This document shows positions 1 to 9,894 of a DNA stretch of 64,000 nucleotides, piece by piece. The DNA lies in contig JAETNO010000004.1 of NCBI GenBank assembly GCA_021768245.1, positions 62,001 through 126,000 on the forward strand, read 5' to 3'. The stretch is from Bacteroidaceae bacterium (GTDB lineage: Bacteria; Bacteroidota; Bacteroidia; Bacteroidales; Muribaculaceae). Under the pieces are notes generated by a model, which searched no databases, was not told where the DNA came from, and saw only the letters and a program-made list of their open reading frames with translations. Numbering within the stretch: position 1 is the first letter of the stretch; every line of letters starts with the position of its first letter. The translations under genes were made by a program, and so were the position numbers.

Positions 1-1185
1 GGACGCAACCGCTACTACACCCTTCTGCGTAACCGCGCAACCGCCGACAATCTCACCCTCGCAGGAAAAGGGATGAAACTATCATATGAGAACACAATAG
101 ACTATCAGCCATGGATGGAACACTCCACCCTTAACGTGCGCCTCGAGGAGAAGGGGTGCTGCGGCAAGCCGGCGCAGAGCAGTGAAAAGCTCCTCGCCAC
201 CCTTGACTACACTCCCCGAAAATTTCAGCCCGTCTACCAGTATATGCGTCCCGTCCCTGACCCTGATGAGGACAGGGTGAAATCACGCTCGCTATCGGGG
301 AAGGCCTATATAGACTTCCGCGTGAACCGCACCGACATCGACCCGACCTACAGCGACAACAGCCGCGAGCTCGCCTCAATCGACAGGACAATCGACTCCG
401 TGAAACTCGACCGCGACATCACCATCGATTCAATTCACATACGCGGCTATGCATCGCCTGAGGGTTCCTACAGCAACAATAGCCGTCTCGCCAAGGGTCG
501 CACGGCCTCATTGGTGGCCTATGTCGAGAAGCTCCACTCGTTCCCCCACGGCATCATCCACAGTTCATATGAACCTGAGGATTGGGAAGGACTCGCCAGA
601 GCTCTTGAAACAATGACGTTCGACAACAAACGCCAGGTCATGGAACTCGTGACGGACAGCAGGCTCGCTCCCGACACACGCGAAGCCAAGTTCCGCGAGA
701 CATATCCCCAGACCTATGCAGCCGTAAGGGAAATGATTTATCCGAAATTGCGCCACAGCGACTACAGGATTCACTACCGTGTCCGCTCCTTCAACAATCC
801 GTCAGAGATAGTAGACATAGCGAAGAACGCGCCGACGAAACTGAGCTACAACGAGATATGCGCTGCATCCGAATCGTTTGAGCAGGGTTCCAAGGACTAT
901 GCCACGCTATGGGAGAACGCCGCACGCCTTTTCCCGGAATCGACTGTAGCCAAGGTCAATGCCGCCAATTGTGCCATGGCCGATGGCCGTCTCTTCGTCG
1001 CCCACTCGCTTCTCGAGGAAGCCGACCCCGAATCGCCCGAAGTCATATATGCCAAGGGTAATCTCGCCGCCCTCCAGGGCGACAGGGATAAAGCGAGGGA
1101 ACTGTTCACCCGCGCCGCACGCATGCAAGTCAGCGATGCCCCCGAAGCGCTCCGCCGCCTCAACGAACTGCCTGACTGGGACTAA
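1..1185 (+). CDS. DUF3868 / OmpA-like protein of fimbrial operon (5' truncated)
   Basis: The reading frame is open from the first base, so the gene starts outside the window; the Met codon at 73 lies inside the conserved N-terminal region and is probably not the start. The early part, with a WMEHS stretch and a CCG motif, resembles the DUF3868 domain found in Bacteroidales fimbrial loci. The middle part (GYASPEG followed by Asn/Ser and an LAKGR helix) looks like an OmpA-type peptidoglycan-binding domain, and the last 90 residues are TPR-like helices. It lies 30 bases upstream of a FimB/Mfa2 gene on the same strand. Inferred role: cell-envelope component of fimbria assembly or anchoring. The family call is fairly sure; the function is not established from sequence. 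Confidence 0.78.
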   Translation, partial: GRNRYYTLLRNRATADNLTLAGKGMKLSYENTIDYQPWMEHSTLNVRLEEKGCCGKPAQSSEKLLATLDYTPRKFQPVYQYMRPVPDPDEDRVKSRSLSGKAYIDFRVNRTDIDPTYSDNSRELASIDRTIDSVKLDRDITIDSIHIRGYASPEGSYSNNSRLAKGRTASLVAYVEKLHSFPHGIIHSSYEPEDWEGLARALETMTFDNKRQVMELVTDSRLAPDTREAKFRETYPQTYAAVREMIYPKLRHSDYRIHYRVRSFNNPSEIVDIAKNAPTKLSYNEICAASESFEQGSKDYATLWENAARLFPESTVAKVNAANCAMADGRLFVAHSLLEEADPESPEVIYAKGNLAALQGDRDKARELFTRAARMQVSDAPEALRRLNELPDWD

Positions 1186-1215
1186 GAAGAACTTATACGA
1201 AAACCACACCTGAAC

Positions 1216-2271
1216 ATGATTCATAAGCTTTTACATAGACTCATCGCCATTACATTCATCGCCACAGTGGCCTTGCAGCTGTCTTCGTGCAGCGGGCTTA
1301 TATATGACGATGAAGGAGACTGCTCATCGCACTATATGGTCAGTTTCACGTATGACCGCAACATCAAGTCTGCCGACGCTTTCAAAAACGAGGTAAACTC
1401 AGTGTCGCTCTATGTCTTTGACAAGGCAGGCAATCTCGTATGGGAAAAGACCGAAAGCGGCGAAATCCTGAAAACCGACGGCTATGCCATGGAAGTGCCC
1501 GTAGCACCCGGCACCTACGATGTAATCGCGTGGTGTCACTACTATAAGGACAAAGCGACAGGCTTCACCCTCCGCGGGCAGAACTCCATCAGCACCCTGA
1601 GCGATCTCCACTGCACGGTCGACCGCCTGCGTGATGCCTCCGGCAAAGCCTATACACGCTCCGACCTCCATTCCCTCTATCACGGCTCCCTGAAATCCGT
1701 TGAATTTCCCGAAAAGGAAGGACGGCATGATTTCAAGATTTCACTGACAAAAAACACCAATACAGTCCGGGTCATGCTCCAGCAGATTAACGGCAAGCCG
1801 CTTGACAAGGATGATTTCGACTTCTACCTAACCTCGGCCAACGGTTCGATGGACCACTTCAACCGTCTGAATGACAATGAGACCATAGACTACAGGGCAT
1901 GGTCGAAAAATTCCGGCACCGCAGGGATGCCCGAACTTGAAGGGAGAAGCGGTGACGGGACAATCACCTCACTTTCGGCGGTAGTAGCCGAAATGACAAC
2001 AGCGCGACTTGTCAAAGGCGAACCTGTCACGCTTACGGTGACGCGCCGGGGCGCGACCAAACCGATTGTGACTCTTCCCGTGATAGACTATGCGCTGATG
2101 GTCAAAGGAGAATACCACCGCAAGATGAGCGACCAGGAATACCTCGACCGGCAGGACGAATATCCACTCACATTTTTCCTCGACGAGAACAACGACTGGA
2201 AAACTACGGAGGGGATATATGTAAGCTCGTGGCACGTAGTGCTCAACAACACGGAACTCAACAGCAACTAA
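1216..2271 (+). CDS. FimB/Mfa2 family fimbrial anchor lipoprotein
   Basis: A 351-residue protein with a lipoprotein signal ending LSSC (Cys25), then an N-terminal beta domain with the pattern VNSVSLYVFDKAGNLV that is typical of FimB/Mfa2 proteins. In Porphyromonas these proteins sit in the outer membrane and anchor the fimbrial shaft while limiting its length. The C-terminus ends in a short hydrophobic strand (SSWHVVLNN), as in fimbrillin-fold proteins. It lies between the DUF3868/OmpA-like gene and the major subunit gene, consistent with one operon. The start is chosen because the signal peptide begins directly at this Met. Confidence 0.85.
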   Translation: MIHKLLHRLIAITFIATVALQLSSCSGLIYDDEGDCSSHYMVSFTYDRNIKSADAFKNEVNSVSLYVFDKAGNLVWEKTESGEILKTDGYAMEVPVAPGTYDVIAWCHYYKDKATGFTLRGQNSISTLSDLHCTVDRLRDASGKAYTRSDLHSLYHGSLKSVEFPEKEGRHDFKISLTKNTNTVRVMLQQINGKPLDKDDFDFYLTSANGSMDHFNRLNDNETIDYRAWSKNSGTAGMPELEGRSGDGTITSLSAVVAEMTTARLVKGEPVTLTVTRRGATKPIVTLPVIDYALMVKGEYHRKMSDQEYLDRQDEYPLTFFLDENNDWKTTEGIYVSSWHVVLNNTELNSN

Positions 2272-2347
2272 AAGACAACACGAAGCGAATCACTTTAATT
2301 CATCCTCGGAATAAATCAATAAATTAACCAACCATAACTTTACTACA

Positions 2348-4087
2348 ATGAGAAAGATTAATTTCCTGTTATGCGGACTTATCGGTCTCGCAATGACAGC
2401 CTGCTCGGGCGACGAGCCAAACGCCGGTGGGAAACCTGACGACAAGGGTGACGGGAAGGGTGAATCATTCATCGCTCTCAATATCGTCAACGCCAACTCC
2501 GGGCCACGTTCACGCGCCGGCGAACCGACCGGAGATAACTCGAACGGCGACACTGACAGTAAAACTGACGGTTCACAGTATGAAGAAGGGACTGAAACCG
2601 AAAACAAAGTGACCAATGCACGCTGCTATTTCTTCAAAAACGACGGCGACCCGTTCACGGTAAGCTCTACCGGCAGTCTCAACTGGAGCGATTTCCTTCC
2701 TACAGAAAAAGTAGACAATACAGACGATAACATATCTGTAGTCTGCAAGGGCACAGTCGTGATGGCTTTCGACAAATCAGATGCAACCGAGTTTCCCGAA
2801 AAGATGATTGTCGTAATCAACATTCCGAATGACGACGCTTCCTTTGACGCCTCCCTATCAATAAGCGAGCTTAAAGCCAAGATAGCCCAATATAGCACTG
2901 ATGAACTTAAATCGTTCGCTCCGGGAACCAACGGATTCCTCATGGCCAATTCCGTTTACCGTGATGCAGCCGGAAATGAGGCCTGTGAGACAAGCATAAA
3001 TTCAGACGCAATCCAGACGTCGATAGAACTCGCGGAAGAAAACCCTGTCGATGTCTATGTGAAGCGCATCGCTGTAAAAATGTCACTTGCTGTTGATCCC
3101 GAAGCCACCGAAATAACCGATTGGACATTCCCCGTAATAGCCCCCACAGGCGAGGGTGGCGAAGAAAAACAGTTTGAATTCGATGGAAACAAAATCTATG
3201 CCAAGATTCTCGGCTTCGTGCCCACAGAACTCACCGACCGTACATATATAGTAAAAAAGATAGACACCGATTGGACGAAAGACGGACTCGGATTCACTTG
3301 GAACAGCCCTTCACGCTACCGTTGCTTCTGGGCCACTTCACTCGATGTTGAGACCGCGAATATTTACCCTAAATACTCCAACGTACAGGACAAGCTCATA
3401 AATCCGTTCACATTCAATGACGCCAAAGGCAAGATGGGCGAAAAATATTGCCTCGAAAACACATCCGCTACCAACCACACAAAGCTCCTCGTGGTCGCAC
3501 AGCTGATGAATGGAACCGGAGCGGACGCACAGGCCGTTGAAATCGCGGAATGGAACGGAACTCGCTGCCTCCTCAGTGAACTCCCCGAACGCATCGCCGG
3601 TCTTATTAAAGACGAAATCTACACTGATGCGGAAGGGACGACTGCTGTAAACGGCACAAATATTGAATTCAAGCCTGTAGACCAAAACATTGCCAAGGGA
3701 CGCTATGCCGTCACTCCGAAACTGAAAGACGCTACCTACTATAAAAAGACCGGTGAGACGGTAACAGCCCTGACAGAGACTGAGCTTGCAAATTACAACT
3801 CCAACCTCGCCAAGGCGCCAACCATGATCTGGAAAGACGGTCATTGCTACTACTATGTGGATATTAAACATTATGGCACAAAAGATAAGCCCGGCGAATA
3901 CGGAGTCGTGCGTAACCATGTCTACAAGACTTCCGTGACAAAGGTTGTAGGTCTCGGAACTCCCGTATTTGACCCGACACTCTTCATCATTCCCGAGCTT
4001 CCCGCAGAAAAATATTCCTACATTGCAGCCCGAATCAACATCCTCTCCTGGCATATCGTCAACAACAGTGTGATTCTCGGCAAATAA
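2348..4087 (+). CDS. Mfa1 family fimbria major subunit (fimbrillin lipoprotein)
   Basis: A 579-residue lipoprotein with lipobox MTAC (Cys19), followed by a low-complexity Gly/Asp/Lys linker and a two-domain fimbrillin fold. The C-terminal segment, VVRNHVYK followed later by LSWHIVNN, is the hallmark of Mfa1-type major subunits: the VRNH strand and the terminal strand used in polymerisation. In Porphyromonas, lipidated precursors are exported, cut after an Arg in the N-terminal region, and assembled by donor-strand exchange; candidate Arg sites are seen around residue 55 (PRSRAG). The 76-base gap to the upstream anchor gene is the longest in this operon, so a separate promoter is possible, but none matching TAnnTTTG is visible. 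Confidence 0.85.
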   Translation: MRKINFLLCGLIGLAMTACSGDEPNAGGKPDDKGDGKGESFIALNIVNANSGPRSRAGEPTGDNSNGDTDSKTDGSQYEEGTETENKVTNARCYFFKNDGDPFTVSSTGSLNWSDFLPTEKVDNTDDNISVVCKGTVVMAFDKSDATEFPEKMIVVINIPNDDASFDASLSISELKAKIAQYSTDELKSFAPGTNGFLMANSVYRDAAGNEACETSINSDAIQTSIELAEENPVDVYVKRIAVKMSLAVDPEATEITDWTFPVIAPTGEGGEEKQFEFDGNKIYAKILGFVPTELTDRTYIVKKIDTDWTKDGLGFTWNSPSRYRCFWATSLDVETANIYPKYSNVQDKLINPFTFNDAKGKMGEKYCLENTSATNHTKLLVVAQLMNGTGADAQAVEIAEWNGTRCLLSELPERIAGLIKDEIYTDAEGTTAVNGTNIEFKPVDQNIAKGRYAVTPKLKDATYYKKTGETVTALTETELANYNSNLAKAPTMIWKDGHCYYYVDIKHYGTKDKPGEYGVVRNHVYKTSVTKVVGLGTPVFDPTLFIIPELPAEKYSYIAARINILSWHIVNNSVILGK

Positions 4088-4123
4088 GAAACTGCTCCCT
4101 GCAATAAACATCAAAACAACGAA

Positions 4124-5263
4124 ATGACCCTAAGCCCTATCCCTGCATACAGGCCACATCTCCCCAATGCCCGCCTCTGGCGGGCGTTGGCGGGATGGCT
4201 TTTGGCCATTATCCTGACGGGATGCTCCCACGGTGCGATATGCGACGAGCCGGAGGAGCCTGCCGTGAAGGAGGGATATGAGCTTTATTTCAAACTGCGT
4301 CTGGCCAAAACTTCCAGGGCCACTGACGACTATCACTGGGAGAATTTCCGTCCCTCGGAAGAGGGAGATGAATTCGAGAACAGAATCGACCTCAATTCAA
4401 TCAGAATCCACATCTACTCCGTGGACGGTACGACACCGACTTTCATCCGGAGCGTCATTCCCGAAATGACACCGGGAGCCTCGCTTGAGGACTATGTATT
4501 CAAGATAAACCTTGAGGATATCTCATATCCGATCTACGAACGCAAACTCCGCGTCATGATGACAGCCAACTGCGCTATGGACGACATATCCAAATCATCT
4601 GACCTCACATATAACTACAAAGACCTGCCCGAAAAAGGCATACCATTTTTCGGAGTGACGACAATAGACTTCCCCTTCTACGGTGAGAATCCCGTGAACA
4701 TCGACCTTCTTCGCGCCTGCGCGAAAATAGAAATCGAGATGTCGGGCGACCTGATTGATGAAGGTTACTATATCAGACCCGGGTCAAGCTGCAATGGCGG
4801 CACAAACGCTTCCGCAAAATTCACTGAGTATGGCTATGTCCTTCCAAATGGATGGAACACCGCTTCATCGACAGGGAAAATGCTACATTCAGGAAGTCTC
4901 AGAGAATACGGGACATCAAGGAGCACTCTTGACGCTTTTTCCACTAAAGATATCAATTCAAACCAGTATTCAAAGATATGGATTTATCTTCCGGAAGTTA
5001 AAAACGGAACCGATAGAAACGAACGCTACATAACGCTGAACTACTATAATCCTACAGGCCGGACCAACAATCAACGCAATGCGTCGGTAACACTTTATTT
5101 CAGAAACTATTCTGAAGGAAGCTCAGTTGAAGGAACCCAGTACGATATAGTGCGCAACCATATCTACCGCTATACCATAGCAGGCATCGCCACAACCCCA
5201 ACAATCCTCTATGCCGTAAGCCAGTGGGACGAAAGAATCTCCGGCGACATAAATTTCCATTGA
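4124..5263 (+). CDS. Minor fimbrillin-like / Mfa2-like lipoprotein
   Basis: A 379-residue protein with an unusually long N-region before a hydrophobic stretch and lipobox LTGC (Cys34). It carries fimbrillin features: RIHIYSVDG in the first domain (compare SLYVFDKAG in the anchor protein) and DIVRNHIYRY near the C-terminus followed by a short final strand. It is smaller than the major subunit and lies directly between that gene and the putative tip gene (36 and 12 bases away), so it is best read as an accessory subunit, a role comparable to Mfa3/Mfa4 in Porphyromonas. It could also be a second anchor-type protein. The exact subfamily cannot be fixed by eye. Confidence 0.68.
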   Translation: MTLSPIPAYRPHLPNARLWRALAGWLLAIILTGCSHGAICDEPEEPAVKEGYELYFKLRLAKTSRATDDYHWENFRPSEEGDEFENRIDLNSIRIHIYSVDGTTPTFIRSVIPEMTPGASLEDYVFKINLEDISYPIYERKLRVMMTANCAMDDISKSSDLTYNYKDLPEKGIPFFGVTTIDFPFYGENPVNIDLLRACAKIEIEMSGDLIDEGYYIRPGSSCNGGTNASAKFTEYGYVLPNGWNTASSTGKMLHSGSLREYGTSRSTLDAFSTKDINSNQYSKIWIYLPEVKNGTDRNERYITLNYYNPTGRTNNQRNASVTLYFRNYSEGSSVEGTQYDIVRNHIYRYTIAGIATTPTILYAVSQWDERISGDINFH

Positions 5264-5275
5264 CGATTACGCCTC

Positions 5276-8200
5276 ATGACTCTGACATACAATAGACTGC
5301 ACATATACATACTGAAATTGACGCTTCTCATCATCGCGGCAATGCATTCGGCATGCAGCGATGAAATCGACTATGAGCCCGGTTCCGTGCCCGAAGGATT
5401 GCCGACAGAGCTTACACTGAGACTGAATCTCGTGGAAGCCGCCGACGTGTCGCGCGCCATGGCCGATGACGAAGTGACGACACGCGTCCACTCCCTGTGG
5501 ATCGCCATGTTCAACACTGACGGCAAGTGCACTTTCAAAAAACTTTTCAAAGAAGGTGACAGCGGATTTAACGCGGCCACAGAAATGCATCCCACCACCT
5601 ACAACATAACCCTCACATGTTTGTCAGGACATCAGAACATTGTAGCCGTCGCAAACCCTGTCAACAACTATGGAGTATGGAACTATGGCGTCGGCACCAA
5701 GACCGTGCAGCGTCTTGATGATATCCTTTCGCATGTTGAAAGCCTCGATGACTACCTCGACATCTCAACGGTGCTTACAGAGCCGACCATGGTGGAGCGA
5801 ATCTCGGCCAACTTCCCGATGTCAGGTGTCTACCACACATCGCGCACGGCACCCCCGTCGCGCTTCTATGACGACGAAGGCAAGCCGTCGGGATGGGCCG
5901 ATATACCATCAGGGAAAACCACTCTCGAAGGATGCATATACCTGCGCCGTCAGGAGTCATATACAAAATTCAATATTATCTCCGACCCCAATATCACCGT
6001 CACCCCCATGACATGGCAGGTGTTCAACCTCCCGTCGCTGTCGTTCCTGTCGGAACGCTTCGGCAATTCAGGTTCGACATCAACCGCCCTGAAAGAACTC
6101 GAGCACTACAACTATTCCAACTACAACATATCGCTCGAGCAACGTGAATTCAAATCGGGCGAACTCACTACCGCGACCGGAAAGGCTGTGACTGTCGGGA
6201 AAGACGCAGCCGGCAACCTGTCGACATCAGCGCCTGGAGGCACACAGGCCAAAGGGCTGTCGTTTGACTTCTATTCGTTCGGCAATAAACACACCGCACT
6301 CGACTGGGTCAAGAGCTACAATGACCGCGAGAAAGAGTATAAAGACGCCGACGGCAGGAACACGGGCATTTTCAGCAGTCTTGTGGCTGACCTCGCAGAT
6401 AAGGACGACGACAATAACAATGCCACCTATGTAGTCATAAAAGCCCAGCTCGACTATTATGTCGACGCCGACAACCGTCCTGTGGCGGAAGGAACTGCAG
6501 GAGCCGTGCGCCGTTCGGCCATAGCCACTTTCACAGTCCACATGGGTTATTGCGAAGGCGAGACTGAAGAAGAGAAAGCCCGCGACTTCAACATACGCCG
6601 CAACACGAAATACACATATAATGTAATAGTGAACGGCGTTGACAATATCCGCGTGGAAGCCCTGAAAGCCAACGGAGAGCCACAGCCCGGACTCGAAGGG
6701 GACGTCAGCGACGCCGGAGCCATCTACATCGAACTCGACGCACACTATTCGCAATTCAATATCAAGCTCTCCAACGAAGAGCGTCTCAATCTCTCCTATC
6801 AGATTCAGACACCTTTCCACAACACCGTGTGGGACTACAGCAGCAATGATGGCGGACTCAAAGCCCCGACAGGCAAGGAGCAATTCGTCGACTGGGTCGA
6901 ATTCCGTCCCGGCATCTACGACTCTTCAAAAGATAAAGACTACATGGCGACCTATACCGGAACTCATGTGGAGGACAAAGCCTGGAAGCTATACGAGCTC
7001 GGGAATCCGAGGGAATATCCCGGACTGATGGACTGCACGTCGTCGGGCGCTGACCTTGTCGAGGATAAGATGCCGACTGACGTGACATCGAAGGAATATC
7101 AGGAATGGCTCGCCCGCGAACACTACTACACGATGTTTATCAATGAATATGTCTATACCCGTGACTTAGACGGCAAATCCATGCTGGTTGACGGAAAGAA
7201 TTCCAAGTGGTATTATTTCGCGAACAAACCCAACCGTACGATATGGCTCATGAACGAGGATAACCGCCAGATATCCACCGACGGCAACAGTACATATATC
7301 CGAGCCAAATACATAGTCTCGCAGAAAAGCATACAGACATATTACAATACCACCGGCACCACCGCGGAAATGGCCATCGGTGTCGAACACACCAACGAAA
7401 CCCTCGGGCTTAACCTTGAATGGAAAGCCTCTCATCCGAACGGCTGGAATAAGGATGAGAACTGCGGAGGCTGGAACAAAGAGAACGGTCGCCAGAATAT
7501 GGCAACCTATTTCAAAGCCACCACAAACAATCAAACACAATGGAACGAAATACGCGTCAATGAAACATATGGAGGACGAATCTTCCTTGAGGAGGAAATT
7601 GTGCCTGGCATCAATCATCCCGAAGCCCCCTATTATATGAGTCCCGAAGATAAACCGGCCTATACTTTTGCTCTAAAAGGAAGGACGTATACACCAAATG
7701 TATATGATGCAAATCCATCTGATAATCGCAGTTTCGAACCAATGGCAATCTGCATGGGGCGCAACCGCGACCTAAACGGCAATCATGTCATTGACCCGGA
7801 GGAACTCCGCTGGGTTCTCCCAACATATGCCACATATGGACGTATCATTGCCGGAGCATCATCATTGCCTGACCCTCTCATAAATTACTCAACAGCAATA
7901 TCCCAAATGCCATATAGTTATTGGCCTGACAATCAGAATAACTCTCTATACCATTTTATATCAAGTAACGGATGGTATATTTGGGGTGAAGAAGGACTTT
8001 CCGTAACCAAATCAAATCCGGCGGGACAAACACGCCATTTTTGGAACATCCGTTGTATCAGAAATCTCGGAAACAATCCAAAAAACCTTCTTGAAAAAAA
8101 TCCAGTCCCGGTAGCATACCATATTGACTCTGTCAAAAATATGGTGACAATGACATATTACGACCAACGCAATCTCCATTCCCCAACTTCGGCTCCAATT

Positions 8201-8626
8201 GAAATTCATCACATAAATGAGCGAGGTAACACAATGGCCTATCAGTGGGAATATAAGACAGAAAGCATTCAAATCTCAACGGGATTGAATACAAATGATA
8301 AAATGATTAATGAAATCGAAAAAAATCCATGCGATAAGTATAATATCAATGGTGAAATAGGATGGCGTGTCCCCAACCAAAAGGAACTGACCATATTATT
8401 CAATATGACCAATAGCGATAAAGTTAATGATAGTTTCCATGTATCCTGCAGTCAAGAGTTTTATCTTATGGGAGGGAAAAAAGGCACCGACCCTGTTCCC
8501 ATTTTTTATCGATTTATGGGAACTAATGGCGGAGTCGTAACCGCATTTAGCACGGCTAACTATGAGGACAATACCAATAAATATGTCCGTTGTGTGCGCG
8601 ATGTGGTCAACACAACCCGACAGTAA
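5276..8626 (+). CDS. Large fimbrial tip/adhesin lipoprotein (DUF4906-like)
   Basis: A 1116-residue lipoprotein (lipobox HSAC, Cys27) that closes the fimbrial operon. An N-terminal fimbrillin-like region (TTRVHSLWIAMFNTDG) is followed by a long central part and by FNIRRNTKYTYNVIVNGVDNI, a VRNH-like strand typical of fimbrial subunits. The last 300 or so residues differ: GEIGWRVPNQKELTIL and the ending KYVRCVRDV resemble C-type-lectin-like or paralogous-domain folds used as binding modules. The size and last position match the tip proteins of Mfa/Fim fimbriae (Mfa5/FimE-like role). DNA from about 7640 to the end is clearly AT-richer than the first two thirds, suggesting exchange of the binding domain. 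The DUF4906 label is from pattern memory and moderately sure. Confidence 0.65.
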   Translation: MTLTYNRLHIYILKLTLLIIAAMHSACSDEIDYEPGSVPEGLPTELTLRLNLVEAADVSRAMADDEVTTRVHSLWIAMFNTDGKCTFKKLFKEGDSGFNAATEMHPTTYNITLTCLSGHQNIVAVANPVNNYGVWNYGVGTKTVQRLDDILSHVESLDDYLDISTVLTEPTMVERISANFPMSGVYHTSRTAPPSRFYDDEGKPSGWADIPSGKTTLEGCIYLRRQESYTKFNIISDPNITVTPMTWQVFNLPSLSFLSERFGNSGSTSTALKELEHYNYSNYNISLEQREFKSGELTTATGKAVTVGKDAAGNLSTSAPGGTQAKGLSFDFYSFGNKHTALDWVKSYNDREKEYKDADGRNTGIFSSLVADLADKDDDNNNATYVVIKAQLDYYVDADNRPVAEGTAGAVRRSAIATFTVHMGYCEGETEEEKARDFNIRRNTKYTYNVIVNGVDNIRVEALKANGEPQPGLEGDVSDAGAIYIELDAHYSQFNIKLSNEERLNLSYQIQTPFHNTVWDYSSNDGGLKAPTGKEQFVDWVEFRPGIYDSSKDKDYMATYTGTHVEDKAWKLYELGNPREYPGLMDCTSSGADLVEDKMPTDVTSKEYQEWLAREHYYTMFINEYVYTRDLDGKSMLVDGKNSKWYYFANKPNRTIWLMNEDNRQISTDGNSTYIRAKYIVSQKSIQTYYNTTGTTAEMAIGVEHTNETLGLNLEWKASHPNGWNKDENCGGWNKENGRQNMATYFKATTNNQTQWNEIRVNETYGGRIFLEEEIVPGINHPEAPYYMSPEDKPAYTFALKGRTYTPNVYDANPSDNRSFEPMAICMGRNRDLNGNHVIDPEELRWVLPTYATYGRIIAGASSLPDPLINYSTAISQMPYSYWPDNQNNSLYHFISSNGWYIWGEEGLSVTKSNPAGQTRHFWNIRCIRNLGNNPKNLLEKNPVPVAYHIDSVKNMVTMTYYDQRNLHSPTSAPIEIHHINERGNTMAYQWEYKTESIQISTGLNTNDKMINEIEKNPCDKYNINGEIGWRVPNQKELTILFNMTNSDKVNDSFHVSCSQEFYLMGGKKGTDPVPIFYRFMGTNGGVVTAFSTANYEDNTNKYVRCVRDVVNTTRQ

Positions 8627-8658
8627 AGATTAGAAGAATAATTGACGGTTAAGGACTG

Positions 8659-9585
8659 ATGAAAGCCATTCTCCTATTACTATCCATATTGTTTTGTTTC
8701 AGCTGTACTCCAAAGCCGGCTGAAATAAAGGCTTCCTCACCCCCCGCCTCCGCCAGGCTTGCAACTCAGAAAGATAATCCCACCGAACTCCCCCTCCCGA
8801 CAGTGCCCGTAACCATCACAGACCCCAAGGCACGCGCTGAGTACGCACTCTGTCATTTCTGGGACAGGATGGATTTCACGGACCATAGCCTGAGCCTCGA
8901 CACGGCTTTCATGGAGCAGAGTTTCGCCAATTTCGCCGGGCTGACCCACTATGCCGACAGCGCGGCCATGGCTGATGCCGTCGACTCCATGATGAGCCGG
9001 GCTGAGAAATCGGCCGAGGCGCGGGATTTCATTTCAACGATTGTTGAAAAATATCTCAACAATCCGGATTCGCCAATGCGCGACGAGGAGACCTATATCC
9101 ATTTCCTCAGACGCGACATCTCCTCCCCCGCCCTCTCCGATGCCGAAAAGCAACGCGCCGGCGAGCTTCTGCGCATAGCCCTGAAAAACCGCCCCGGCAC
9201 CATCGCTACGGATTTCAGCATGACAGACCGCAACGGCAGGCAGACAAGACTGCTGAAAACGGTAGGACAGCACAAGGGGAGGACAATAGTGGTCTTCTAT
9301 GACCCTGACTGCGACAATTGCAAGATAGTGATGGGGCAGATGGGCGAGTTGAAGTTACCCGGCGACGTGAGAGTGCTTGCCGTCGATGCCGAAGGCGACC
9401 GTGGGCTGTGGGAAGCCTCACTCGATGAACTGCCGGAGGACTGGGTTGTGGGATTCGCCACCGACCCTGTGCTCGACGACGAGCTATATGTGCTCCCCGC
9501 TATGCCTACGCTCTATCTGCTTGACCAATCGGGAAGGGTGATACTCAAAGACCCTACCCTCTCCGAGCTTGTCAATTCGCTCTGA
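8659..9585 (+). CDS. DUF5106-type thioredoxin-like lipoprotein
   Basis: A 308-residue protein with a short lipoprotein signal (lipobox CFSC, Cys16), a helical region (about residues 55-180) resembling DUF5106, and a C-terminal thioredoxin fold beginning near residue 183. The fold carries a CDNC redox motif (Cys218, Cys221) in FYDPDCDNCK and a cis-Pro segment (LPAMPTLYLLD). Such proteins are membrane-anchored thiol reductants or disulfide carriers in Bacteroidales. It follows the tip gene by 32 bases and may be co-transcribed, yet a role in fimbria biogenesis is only a guess; it is equally likely to be a general envelope redox protein. Confidence 0.72.
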   Translation: MKAILLLLSILFCFSCTPKPAEIKASSPPASARLATQKDNPTELPLPTVPVTITDPKARAEYALCHFWDRMDFTDHSLSLDTAFMEQSFANFAGLTHYADSAAMADAVDSMMSRAEKSAEARDFISTIVEKYLNNPDSPMRDEETYIHFLRRDISSPALSDAEKQRAGELLRIALKNRPGTIATDFSMTDRNGRQTRLLKTVGQHKGRTIVVFYDPDCDNCKIVMGQMGELKLPGDVRVLAVDAEGDRGLWEASLDELPEDWVVGFATDPVLDDELYVLPAMPTLYLLDQSGRVILKDPTLSELVNSL

Positions 9586-9628
9586 CAATACCATTCGGCT
9601 TAAATACAACCTATAAAGCCTATAAGGC

Positions 9629-9649
9629 GGATGCACCCACGGTGCATCC
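9629..9649. repeat. Palindromic intergenic element, copy 1
   Basis: Arms GGATGCACC and GGTGCATCC are perfectly complementary around a CAC loop. The 16-mer CACCCACGGTGCATCC (9634-9649) recurs exactly at 13281-13296, in both cases shortly after the stop codon of a plus-strand gene. It may serve as a terminator-like or REP-like element; no T tract follows. Confidence 0.6.
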
Positions 9650-9712
9650 CTATAGACTGTAACTACCGCTGAGCCTTATCGGGGGACAAATATTCATATT
9701 CCTGCATCAGAA

Positions 9713-9744
9713 TTTGGAGTTTTCACATTTTTATGTTAATTTTG
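9713..9744 (+). promoter_or_regulatory. Bacteroidetes-type promoter for rprXY
   Basis: TTTG at 9713-9716 and TAATTTTG at 9737-9744 are separated by 20 bases, an exact match to the -33/-7 consensus of the Bacteroidetes primary sigma factor. The direction and the next gene point to rprX. Confidence 0.7.
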
Positions 9745-9894
9745 ACGGAAAATGTTAAAGGCGATTCTTCACAAATTGCAACTTGTTTTATAATTTTCAC
9801 AACAATTATACATTGCAATTGTTAACATATTAAGATCAACTCTAAAGCACACCGTATTCCCCCGTGCGGGAAACGACAACCGATATATTAGGAA

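Larger units (their letters stand above)
9586..9894. other. Intergenic region upstream of rprX
   Basis: This 309-base stretch has no convincing coding frame. It holds a perfect 9-bp inverted repeat at 9629-9649 and a near-consensus promoter at 9713-9744, leaving a leader of about 145 nt before rprX. The leader contains ACAATT and AATTGT half-sites around 9805-9825 that could form a weak hairpin or bind a regulator. Confidence 0.6.

Noticed and set aside
3338..4114. A 258-codon minus-strand frame in the major fimbrial subunit gene
   Set aside because: Shadow frame with no domain; the plus-strand Mfa1 match is strong.
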